This document shows, piece by piece, positions 12,501 to 24,500 of a DNA stretch of 64,000 nucleotides. Both the position numbers and the translations under genes were made by a program. Position 1 is the first letter of the stretch. Every line of letters starts with the position of its first letter. The notes under the pieces were generated by a model. That model was not told the origin of the DNA. It searched no databases and saw nothing but the letters and a program-made list of their open reading frames with translations. The DNA comes from Monodelphis domestica (taxonomy: Eukaryota > Chordata > Mammalia > Didelphimorphia > Didelphidae): NCBI RefSeq assembly GCF_027887165.1, contig NC_077227.1, positions 78,436,988 through 78,500,987 of the forward strand, given 5' to 3'.

Positions 12501-15500
12501 GGTGAGGGTCCAGGTTAGATGCTGGTGAATTCATCTGAGGAATCAGAGATGACAGTAGAATTTTGAGCTTGAAAAGCTTTTAGGAATCATCTAATGTTAT
12601 GATTTTCGATCATGGTTTTAGAGCGAGAAGTCCAACCTTCTCCTTTTGCAGATGTGGAAATGTTTTGGCCAAAGTCACCAAGGGATTAATTAGATCTGGA
12701 GACTTATCTAGTGTTCTTTCCACCTTCTTCTCTTGCCTCATTGCTGACCATGGTATCAGCACTAGCCTATCAGTGAGTGAAATGAAAACAGGTTCATGTC
12801 CAGAACAGCCCTTCCCTCCTTCCCTTGACCCTCTGACCAAATTGGCCTCCTTGCTCTTGGCTGTATAGGAAGACACTCCAGAGTCTGCTTTTGTAAAGCT
12901 GCTTGTTCTCTCTTCTCACCTCTCCCTCCTGTTTCCTCCCAGGCCCAGCTGAAGCACCTCCTCCTTCCACAAACTGTTTTAGATTCTCCCAGGTGCTAGT
13001 TTGCCTCCCTTCATTGTACTGATTTTATCTATATTTCTGCATGCATTAATTTGGAAAAAACCTTTTTTATTATGAACTTAAACACAAATAAGAATATTTA
13101 ATAACAGAAAAAAAGATTCTGTGATATTAACATTTGTTTTTTAAAGTATATATTAAACAGTACCCAAATTGCCCAGCTGGTCTGAACCTTTTCTGGGTAT
13201 TTTAAAATGTTTTATTGATGCTCCTCCCTCTCTCTCCTTTTCCTCCCTTCTCCCCTCACCACTTCCTTCTTTCCTTCCCTCTCTTCCTTCCTTCCTCCCT
13301 TTTTTCCTCCTTTCCTTTTCCCCTTGTTTTAAGATTAAAAAATCAGTTCAATGGCTTTGTTTGAAAATGAAACTCTCTGTATCCTTAGTCCTTCAGCTTT
13401 ATGCCAAGAGGTGAAAAATCTACTTTAGCATCAGCCTTCTGAAGTCATAATTGGTCACCTCAATTATTAGAGCTCTCAAGTCTTTCAGAATTGTTTTACT
13501 TTGCTTTATTTTAGTTGTGTAAATTATTCTTCTGGTTCTGTTCACTTCAGTCAGAATTAGTTCATGCAAATGTGCTGAAGTTTTGTTTTATCTATCATAT
13601 TTCCTTATTTCTTACAGCACAATATTATTCCATTTTATTCATCTCACAATTTGTATAGATGTTCCCTGATTAGTGGATACCCACTTTATTTCCTGTTCTG
13701 TCATAGGTACTTGATGTGAACATGTTGTATCCTATTAAAATGTAAACTTACAGGATCAGGCCTCCAGCATTTCCTAGCGGTATGATCCTGGGTAAGTCAC
13801 TTAACTTTGTTTGCCTAGCCCTTGCCCCCTTCTGTTTTAGAGTTGTTACTAAGACAGAAAGTAAGGGTTAAAAAATGAACCAACTAATTAAATAAACTTA
13901 CTGAGGGCAGAATCTAACATTAAAATTTTTTTTATACCACCGTTTAGAGAATATGGTATATTATATATTGTGTTTGTTGGTTGCTTTATTGATTGAGGTC
14001 ACAATGAGCAGTTTCTGTGCAAAATAGATAGGATGGGACAAATCTCCTGATTTGTTATTAAGGATGGGAATTTCAGAGTTTTAAGATCCTCAAGGAGATA
14101 AGCAAACATAATACACCACAATCTTTCTTGTAATTATTACAGTAAAGCAGAATTTGCTGTAAAGTGAGTTTGTCTTGGACCTTGTCCAAGGTATTTCTAT
14201 AGAGAAGAGAAAGTTAAGGAGGCATTTAATTATATAGTCTTCCATGATGTGATGTGGCCTGTTGTGTTGGCACATCATTTTTTCCCCTCCCATCTGGATT
14301 ATTGAATCTCCTCATGATGATGCTTTCATTTTGAGATAATTAGGAAGATACAATCCAATAATTGTTTTCTTGATAATGGTGAGTATACCTAGACTATTCT
14401 GTATTTTTAAAAATACTGAGATGAAATAATGATTGCTACCCAAAATGGTTGGACGTGTTGGTCTACATTTCTATTTCCCACTTAGGTTTTTAGCTTAGTG
14501 TACTTTCAGAATACCAAGTGTTAACACTGATATATTTTACCCTACATGCAGAGTCTAGTGAAAAGTACATTGAAGTCAGGAGACCCATCTTAGGGCTTTA
14601 GCTCTGGGATTTACTAGCTAGACAAGCATCTTTTGGTCTCAGTTTCCTCATCAGAAAATGCTGGTAATAAATACTTGCATATCTATTCCCTGAGTTGTTC
14701 TTAGGAAAGCATTTTGCAATCTGTAAAATGCTATATAATGTGAGCTATTTTTATTATTATCATCATCTACATTTGGTTCCTTTGGTTTGTTTTCATTTGA
14801 CCTTCTCTCTGAACCTCTCACACCTGTCTGAGCAGGCCTTCTTTAATCCATAATTCACAATCAGACTTTGTTCTAAAAATTTGTTTCTAGATTTCTTAGA
14901 AGTCTGATTTCATTTTCCCAATAAAAAATTTGTTACAAATGGTGGTTCACTTCTTGAGTTAGCTTCAGAAGTCTATTTAGTTTATGTATTTGCTAAGCAT
15001 TTTCCATTAGAGGAAGGAGTTAAAAGAAAAATTAAAGATACTAAAGAGGTGATGGAAGATGGGGGTGAAGAGGTAAGGGTAGGTTGCAATAGTTCCACTT
15101 TCTCTGATTTCTGAAGCTTCTTCCTCTAACTCCAATCAAAGCTGGAAGTGATCTCTTCCTTTTCTGTTCTAGCAACATTTTATATTGCTCTTATAGAGTT
15201 ATTACATGATCTTCCAAATTTATCCACATGTATTTTGTTTTTGCTTTTATTGACTTTTTTCTATTTCTTCTTACATCTTTTGTATTGCTTCTATCTCTTG
15301 TTTAAGAATAACTCTCCTACTCATAGCTGTGAGAAGTATATGATCTGTTTTCTAATTTTTAAATGGTTTAATCATTAGTATTAAGGCTGCTTATTCATTT
15401 AGAATGTATTGTGAAATGTACTATAAGGTGTTGGTTCAAGCCTTCCATATTACTTTCCAGTTTTCCCAATAATTTTTTTTTTTTACCAAAAAGGGAGTTT

Positions 15501-18500
15501 TCCCCCAAATAATTAATGTTTTTTACTTTATCAAACACTGGGTGATTGAATTCTATTATTTCTGTATTTCCCCTGTCTAGTCTATATCATTGACCTCTAG
15601 TTCTCTTTTCTTTAACCTATACCAGATGCTTTTGATAACTGCTGCTTTATAATATAATTTGAGGCTTGGAAGTGCTGTTACCCCTTTGTCCTTACTTCTT
15701 TCATCATTTCCCTTTATATCCTATATATTTTGTTTTTCCAGAAGGATTTTATTATTTTATCAAGTTCTATAACTTGGTAGTTTGATATAACATTAAAATT
15801 GGGTAATATTATTGTTTTTATAATATTGTTACAGCTTAGCCATGTGAGCACTGAACAATTCCTTCATCTATGTAAGTTGTTCTTTATTTCTTCCAAGAGC
15901 ATTTCATTGGTGAATCTATACAAGTTTTTTTTTGTGTGTGTGTGTGCTTTGGGAGTTCGATCTCCATACACTTTATGCAAATTGTAGTCATTTGGAATAG
16001 GATTTTCCCATATATTATTGCTTCTTATGTTTTGTTAATATGTAAATATGCTGCTAATTTTTGCAGATTTATTTGAAAGTGTGAGATGTAAAAATTCTAA
16101 GAGCTTGGGTTCCAAGTAAGAAAAATCAATTTATTTATCAGGCCAATAACCAATAAGTTGATTGGTCAGTGATCTCTTTTGGTGATCAAAACCAAATTCA
16201 CTCAGCATCTTAAATCATTAAACACAATTCCCCCTCCCCCCGCCCCCAACCCTTACCTTCTGCCTTAGACTCAATAACTAAGAATTGGTTCCAAGGCAGA
16301 AAAGTGCTAAGGGGTAGGCAGTGGGGATTAAGTGACTTGCCCAGGGTCACACAGCTGGGAAATGTCTGAGGCCAGATTTGGACCTAGGACCTCTTGTCTC
16401 TAGGCTGGCTCTAAATCCACTGAGCTACCCAGATCTGCCCTATTAAATACAATTTTGGAAGCTCATTATTCAACCCTTCCCAAGATATCTCTAGTTGGTG
16501 GATACCTAATGAGGAGATGGGCTAATATTTTCTAATTCCTCCCTGATTCCCACATGATGATGAGGCAAGTCACATGCCTGATTGCAGAATTCTAATATTA
16601 TAACTGATGAAGAAGAGGAAATCAGATTAGGCCTGGCCAGGGTTGATTTTCATGTATTCATTTTAATGAGGAAAAGACAATGCCCTCAGTCACACTTGGC
16701 CTTGACTAGTTTTTTGTTTCTATATAGGATGGAGCTTATATTCTTAATTATTCCAATTTTAGTAGCTGCTTGGGGCATTCCTAGAATTGTCAAGACAAAG
16801 GAATGAGGAAAAAGCCTTGAAAAATCCAAAATCACAGAGCCCCATTAGAAATCAAAGACTATTAAGAATAAATCTCAGTGGCCTACAGCTTTGTTGAAAC
16901 TTGTCTCAATTCTGGCTGATTCCCTATGATTATCCAAGTAAATCATCGTATCATGAGTAGAGATAATTTTATCTCTTTTCTACCTGCATATATGGAATGC
17001 ATATCTATACCTTGTAAAGTTCTAAATGGTTGTAAGCTTTAGATTTAGAAAGGGAAGCATTGATTAAATGTTTGCTACTAGACGGTATGATTTTATTAAG
17101 AATAACTGGGGGGAAGCTGGGTTGGCTCAGTGGATTGAGGGCCAGACCTAGAGACAGGAGGTCCTGGGTTCAAATCTGCCTTAGCCACTTCCTAGCAGTG
17201 CAGGAGAAGTCACTTGACCCCCATTGCCTAGCCCTTACCACTCTTCTGTCTTGGAGCCAATACACAGTATTGATTCTAAGATGGAAGGTAAGGGTTAAAA
17301 AAAAAATTGGTCATGCCAAACTTACCAGATTTCCCTTTTTTTTTTATTTAGCTAAATCTTCTTTTTTTTTTTTTTTAAATATATTTTATTTGATCATTTC
17401 CAAGCATTATTCGTTAAAGACATAGATCGTTTTCTTTTCCTCCCCCCCACCCCCCATAGCCGACGCGTAAGTCCACTGGGCATTAGATGTTTTCTTGATT
17501 TGAACCCATTGCTTTGTTGATAGTATTTGCATTAGAGTGTTCATTTAAAGTCTATCCTCTGTCATGTCCCCTCAACCTCTGTATTCAGGCAGTTGCTTTT
17601 TCTCGGTGTTTCCACTCCCATAGTTTATCCTTTGCTTATGAATGGTGTTTTTTTTTTCTCCTGGATCCCTGAAAGTTGTTCAGGGACATTACACCGCCCC
17701 TAATGGAGAAGTCCATTACGTTCGATTATACCACAGTGTATTAGTCTCTGTGTACAATGTTCTCCTGGTTCTGCTCCTCTCGCTCTGCATCACTTCCTGG
17801 AGGTTGTTCCAGTCTCCATGGAACTTCTCCACTTTATTATTCCTTTGAGCACAATAGTATTCCATCACCAACATATACCACAGTTTGTTCAGCCATTCCC
17901 CAATTGATGGGCATCCCCTCGTTTTCCAGTTTTGGGCCACCACAAAGAGCGCAGCTATGAATATTTTTGTACAAGTCTTTGTGTCCATTATCTCTTTGGG
18001 GTACAGACCCAGCAGTGCTATGGCTGGGTCAAAGGGTAGATATTCTTTTGTCGCCCTTTGGGCATAGTTCCAAATTGCCCTCCAGAATGGTTGGATCAGT
18101 TCACAACTCCACCAGCAATGAATTAATGTCCCTACTTTGCCACATCCCCTCCAGCATTCATTACTTTCCTTTGCTGTTATGTTAGCCAATCTGCTAGGTG
18201 TGAGGTGATACCTCAGAGTTGTTTTGATTTGCATCTCTCTGATTATAAGAGATGTAGAACACTTCTTCATGTGCTTGTTAATAGTTTTGATTTCTTTATC
18301 TGAGAACTGCCTATCCATTTCCCTTGCCCATTTATCAATTGGAGAATGGCTTGATTTTTTGTACAATTGATTTAGCTCATTATAAATATGAGTAATTAAA
18401 CCTTTGTCAGAGGTTTCTATGAAAATTTTTTCCCAATTTGTTGTTTCCCTTCTGATTTTAGTTATATTGGTTTTGTTTGTACAAAAGCTTTTTAGTTTGA

Positions 18501-21500
18501 TGTAGTCAAAATTATTTATTTTACATTTTGTGATTCTTTCTATATCTTGCTTGGTTTTAAAGCCTTTCCCCTCCCAAAGGTCTGACATGTACACTACTCT
18601 GTGTTTACCCAATTTACTTATGGTTTCCTTCTTTATGTTTAAGTCACTCACCCATCTTGAATTTATCTTGGTGTAGGGTGTGAGGTGTTGATCTATTCCT
18701 AGTCTCTCCCACACTGTCTTCCAATTTTCCCAGCAGTTTTTATCGAATAGTGGATTTTTGTCCCAAAAGCTGGGATCTTTGGGTTTATCGTATACTGTCT
18801 TGCTGAGGTCGTTTTCCCCCAGTCTATTCCACTGATCTTCCCCTCGGTTTCTTAGCCAGTACCAAATTGTTTTGATGACTGCTGCTTTGTAATATAGTTT
18901 GAGGTCTGGGACTGCAAGGCCCCCATCATATGTGTTTTTTTTCATTATTTCCCTGGATATCCTTGATCTTTTGTTCTTCCAAATGAACTTTGTTATGGTT
19001 TTTTCTAAATCAGTGAAGAAGTATTTTGGTAGTTCAATGGGTATGGCACTAAATAGATAAATAAGTTTGGGTAGGATGGTCATTTTTATTATATTGGCTC
19101 GTCCTATCCATGAGCAGTTAATGTTTTTCCAATTGTTCAAGTCTAGTTTTAGTTGTGTGGCGAGTGTTTTGTAGTTGTGTTCATATAGTTCCTGTGTTTG
19201 TCTTGGGAGATAGATTCCTAGGTATTTTATTTTGTCTAAGGTGATTTTGAATGGGATTTCTCTTTCTAGTTCTTGCTGCTGAGCTGTGTTGGAGATATAT
19301 AGAAAAGCTGATGATTTATGTGGGTTTATTTTGTATCCTGCAACTTTGCTAAAGTTGTTGATTATTTCAATTAGCTTTTTGGTTGAATCTCTAGGATTCT
19401 TTAAGTAGACCATCATGTCATCCGCAAAGAGTGATAACTTGGTCTCCTCCTTGCCTATTCTGATGCCTTCAATTTCTTTATCTTCTCTAATTGCTACTGC
19501 TAGTGTTTCTAGTACAATGTCAAATAGTAGAAGTGATAATGGGCATCCTTGTTTCACTCCTGATCTTATTGGGAATGCATCTAGTTTATCCCCATTGCAG
19601 ATGATATTAGCTGTTGGTTTTAGATATATACTGTTTATTATTTTTAGGAATGACCCTTCTATTCCTATGCTTTCTAGTGTTTTTAATAGGAATGGGTGTT
19701 GTATTTTATCAAAGGCTTTTTCTGCATCTATTGAGATAATCATGTGGTTCTTGCTAGTTTGCTTGTTGATGTGGTCAATTATGTGGATGGTTTTCCTAAT
19801 GTTGAACCAGCCCTGCATCCCTGGTATGAATCCTACTTGATCATGGTGAATGATCCTTCTGATCACTTGCTGGAGTCTTTTTGCTAGTATCCTATTTAAA
19901 ATTTTTGCATCTATATTCATTAGGGAGATTGGTCTATAGTTTTCTTTCTCTGTTTTTGACCTGCCTGGTTTTGGAATCAGTACCATGTTTGTGTCGTAAA
20001 AGGAGTTTGGTAGAACTCCCTCTTTGCTTATTATGTCAAATAGTTTGTATAGTATTGGGGTTAACTGTTCTCTGAATGTTTGATAGAATTCACAGGTGAA
20101 TCCATCAGGCCCTGGGGATTTTTTCTTAGGAAGTTCTTTGATGGCTTGATGGATTTCAATTTCTGATATGGGATTATTTAAGAATTCTATTTCCTCTTCT
20201 GTTAGTCTAGGCAGTTTGTATTTTTGTATATATTCATCCATTTCTCCTAAATTGGTGTATTTATTGCCATATAATTGGGCAAAGTAATTTCTAATGATTG
20301 CCTTAATTTCCTCCTCATTGGAGGTGCTGTCCCCCTTTTCATCTTTAATGCTGTGAATTTGCTTTTCTTCCTTCCTTTTTTTAATTAGATTGACCAGTAC
20401 TTTGTCTATTTTGTTTGTTTTTTCAAAGTACCAGCTTCTTGTCTTATTTATTAAATCAATAGTTCTATCACTTTCGATTTTATTAATTTCTCCCTTAATT
20501 TTTAGGATTTCTAATTTGGTTTTCTGCTGGGGGTTTTTAATTTGATCGCTTTCGAGTTTTTTCAATTGCATTTCCAATTGATTGATCTCTGCTCTCCCTT
20601 GTTTGTTAATATGAGCTTTCAGGGATATGAATTTGCCTCTGATTACCGCTTTGGCTGCATCCCAAAAGGTTTGAAAGGATGTTTCGCCATTGTCATTTTC
20701 CTTGATGAAATTATTAATTGTTTCTATGATTTCTTCTTTAGCTAAACGGTTTTGGAGTATCATATTGTTTAATTTCCAGTTGGTTTTAGATTTGGTTTTC
20801 CATGTACCATTACTAATCATTATTTTTATTGCCTTGTGATCTGAGAAGGCTGCATTCATTATTTCTGCTTTTTTGCATTTGTGTGCTATGTTTCTGTGAC
20901 CTAATGTATGGTCAATTTTTGTGAATGTGCCATGTGGTGCTGAGAAGAAGGTGTATTCCTTTTTATCCCTATTTATTTTTCTCCATATGTCTATTAATTC
21001 TAATTTTTCTAAGATTTCATTCACTTCTTTTACCTCTTTCTTATTTATTTTTTGATTTGATTTATCTAAATTTGATAATGGTTGGTTTAAGTCTCCCACT
21101 AGTATGGTTTTATTGTCTATTTCTTCCTTCAATTCTCCTAGTTTCTCCATTAGAAATTTGGGTGCTATATTATTTGGTGCATACATGTTGATTAATGATA
21201 TTTCCTCATTGTCTAGAGTCCCTTTTAACAAAATATAATTACCTTCCCTATCCCTTTTGATCAGGTCTATTTTTGCATTGGCTTTATCAGATATCATGAT
21301 TACCACTCCTGCCTTCTTTCTATCAGTTGAGGCCCAGAAGGTCTTACTCCATCCTTTAATTCTGACCTTGTGGGTGTCAACCCGCCTCATGTGTGTTTCT
21401 TGAAGACAACATATGGTAGGGTTTTGGATTCTAATCCATTCAGCTATTCGTCTACGTTTTATGGGTGAGTTCATCCCATTCATGTTCAAAGTTATGATTG

Positions 21501-24500
21501 TCATTTGTGGACTCCCTGGCATTTTGATTGCCTTCCCTAATTCTAACCTTTTCTTCTTCGGCTCTACCTTTTAGTCCAGTGATTTACTTTGAATCAGTCC
21601 CCCTTGTCCCCTCCCTTGATGTTTCCCTTTTTAGTCCCTCCCTTTTTGTTCCCTCCCCCTCCCCCCTCTCTTTCCCTCCCTTTTTGTTCTCCCTCTCCCC
21701 CTCCCCCCCTTGGTTTTCCCTTCTCCTTACCCTTGTTGGGTAAGATAGAATTCAAGATCCCAATGGATCTGGATGTTTTTCCCTCTCAGAGTTGATTTCC
21801 CTGAGATTGAGGTTTAAGTAAACCCCCCCCCCCCTCTCTTCCTCTCCTTCTTATAGGAGTTTTCTTCCCCTCCCCTTCCCCTGTGAATCTTTGTGTGAGA
21901 ACCATTATTCTATTTGGTCTTTCTTTACCCCCTATTTATACATTACATTTTCCCCACATATTAGTATACATAGGTTGATATAAATGTAGTCCTTATAGAA
22001 GAGAGTTTGAGTAAAAGAAGATAACATTTTTCCCCTTTCCTTAATAGTTACCTTTTCAGGTATTCCTTGCTCTTTGATTTTCGGTATCAAACTTTCCACA
22101 GAGCTCTGGTCTTTTCTTTGCAAAAAGTTGGAAGTCTTCTATTTTGTTGAATGCCCATACTTTCCCTTGGAAGTATATAGTCAGTTTTGCTGGGTAGCTG
22201 ATTCTTGGTTGGAGACCCAGCTCTCTTGCCTTTCTGAAGATCATGTTCCATGCCTTACGATCATTCAGCGTAGAACTTGCAAGGTCTTGTGTGACCCTGA
22301 TTGGCATTCCTTTATATCTAAATTGTCTTTTTCTGGCTTCCTGTAGGATTTTTTCTTTTGTTTGATAGCTTTGGAATTTGGCAATTACATTCCTGGGAGT
22401 TGTCTTTTGGGGGTTTAGTGTAGAAGGTGTTCTGTGAGCTCTGTCAGTGGCTGTATTGCCCCCTTGTTCTAGAATCTCTGGGCAATTTTCTTTGATTATA
22501 TCTTGTATCACCATGTCCAGTTTGGTGTTTATTTATGGCTTTTCTGGGAGTCCAATTATTCTTAAATTTTCTCTTCTCCCCCTGTTTTCCAGATCTATCA
22601 CCTTGTCGGTGAGATATTTTATGTTCTCTTCTAATTTCTTGGTGTTTTGGCTTTGCTTTATTAGTTCTTGCTTTAAAGCCTGGTTTTCTTTTACAGTTTG
22701 GTCAAACTGGTTTTGTAGATGCGTGAATTTCTTTTGCATCATTTCCCACTTTTCCTCCCAGAGGGCTTCCATCTTTTTGGTCCTTTCTGATTCAAATTCT
22801 TCATGGGTTTGTGGAGAGTTTCTATTTCCTTTGGAAGATTTTGGAGAATTTTCTTGTATATCTTCTTCTATCTGCTCTGTATTTTGTATTTTGGCTCCAT
22901 AGAATGTGTCCAGAGTCGCCCCTTTCTTCTTATTTTTCTTGGTATTTTGGGGCTTCTGTGCTTCTGTGGAGTTTGTCATCTCTGAATGTGGAGGATTAGC
23001 TTTTCTTATCTCTGGTGATCCGAGGCTTTAGTCCTGGGCAGATGTTGGTTCTATGAGCGTTCCCTGGGTTAAACTGAATATGCCTCACTGGAACTGGAAT
23101 GGAAGGGTCGGACCACGAGGCCACACTCTCCCCCTGGCTCGATTTCCGGAAGTTGCCTTCAGAATCGCTGGCCGTGAGGCTGTTTCGTCGGCCTGCGGGG
23201 GGATGGGCTGCCGCTTCCCCAAGCTCCGAGAGCACAGACTTTCACTGAGACTTGGATAGCAGGATCCAGCCCGTGAGGCTGTCTTGCCCGCCCTGAGGGT
23301 TGCTGTTGTTTTGACCAGCTCTCTGCAGCGGAAGCCCCAGGCAGTAACTTTCACCCGGACCGACCGGCTCTTTGCAGCGGAAGCCCCAGGCAGTAACTTT
23401 CACCCGGACTGGGACTTGGGTAGAAGACCCTGAGGGTTGTTGTTCCTCAGACCCTGCTCTCTGAGCCCGGCGCGGCTGCCGCTTCCGGGAGCCTTGGACT
23501 CTGCGCTCCTACCCCTGAGGTCCGAGGGATCTCGGGTTCTGGCTTTTAAGGGGAGCCGTACCTTTTGAACCGGGTCCAGGTCCAGGAGGAGGGTTCCCAG
23601 GTTCTGTGCTGTTGATCGTTTTGAATTTCGGCGCCTTAGGAGCTTCTAGTTTGAGATCGGTCGGGAAGGGTTTTCCGGAGATCTGAACTTCAGCTTTCTC
23701 TAAGCCGCCATCTTAACCGGAAGTCTTCCCAGATTTCCCTTTTTAACAGAATAGATTGTTCTTCTTTTGCTTAGCTTCTATTCTTAGGAAATTTTTCCTT
23801 ATATTAAGCCCAAGTTTGTCTCTCTGCAACTTATATTCATTGTTTTTAGTTGTATTTTCCAGGACCAAGTAGAGTAAGTATCTCCTCTTCCATGTGACAG
23901 TCCGATTGTTTCCCAAACCTCTTGTCTTCTCAGGGCCAGACAGCCCCGGTCCATTCAGCCGGCCCTCACGTGGTATGAGTAAGGGCTTTCCATCCTTGTT
24001 GCTCTTTTGGGGGCAGCCTTTATAAATGTCATTCCTTGGATGTGTTGAGAATTTAACACGATACTTCCGGTTGTCTTCCTGGGACAGAGTGATGTGGACT
24101 AGGCCACATTCCACTGTGGCTTCACTGAGCCTTTTCCTGTATTTCAAGGACTTTCCTGCAGAGGAATCAGATTTATTTTACCTGCCCCAGAGAGGAGAAG
24201 CCGGAGCAGTCGAGGGCAGGTGGAGCAAGGTAGATTTGGGTTCAGTGTAAGGGAAAGCTTCTTAATTCATTCTACACATTTTCTGGGCGAGGTAGTGGGC
24301 GGCTCAGCTCTAGGCCACTGATGGTGACCCTGTGAGACATCCCTGTGGGCCCCATGCCACACCCTCCCTTTTTCCTCTGGCGGGGGCACCGCAGGCAGTC
24401 TCTGAAAGGTGTCCCATCACTCCCTGGGGCTTTAAGATATGGAGGGGAACATTCCACAGAGATGGTGGAGAGGGGATTACAGGTCGCACTAGGCTCATTT

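Larger units (their letters stand above)
17341..23724 (-). mobile_element. Full-length young L1, copy A (antisense in ARHGAP19 intron 1)
   Basis: About 6.38 kb, from poly(T) at the left to the L1 5' end ACTTCCGGTTAAGATGG (read on the minus strand) at the right. A 20-bp target duplication with one mismatch flanks it: CTTACCAGATTTCCCTTTTT at 17321-17340 and CTTCCCAGATTTCCCTTTTT at 23725-23744. The filled site TTTTT/AACAG matches the L1 endonuclease preference. Parts, on the minus strand: 5'UTR about 745 bp, ORF1 (broken), a spacer of about 530 bp, ORF2 (open), 3'UTR. The tail is odd: 15 A, then a 16-nt insert, then a second A run. Confidence 0.95.

Noticed and set aside
17108..17306. Possible tRNA gene (GGTTCAAATC box)
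   Set aside because: The internal box belongs to a tRNA-derived SINE with the family's 3' tail; no cloverleaf of a functional tRNA.
19415..19840. Plus-strand ORF of 141 codons, repeated at 57282
   Set aside because: Antisense shadow of L1 ORF2; repeats in both copies only because the L1s are nearly identical.
23000..23700. GC-rich block as a host CpG-island promoter
   Set aside because: It recurs at 60.85-61.6 kb and is the L1 5'UTR.
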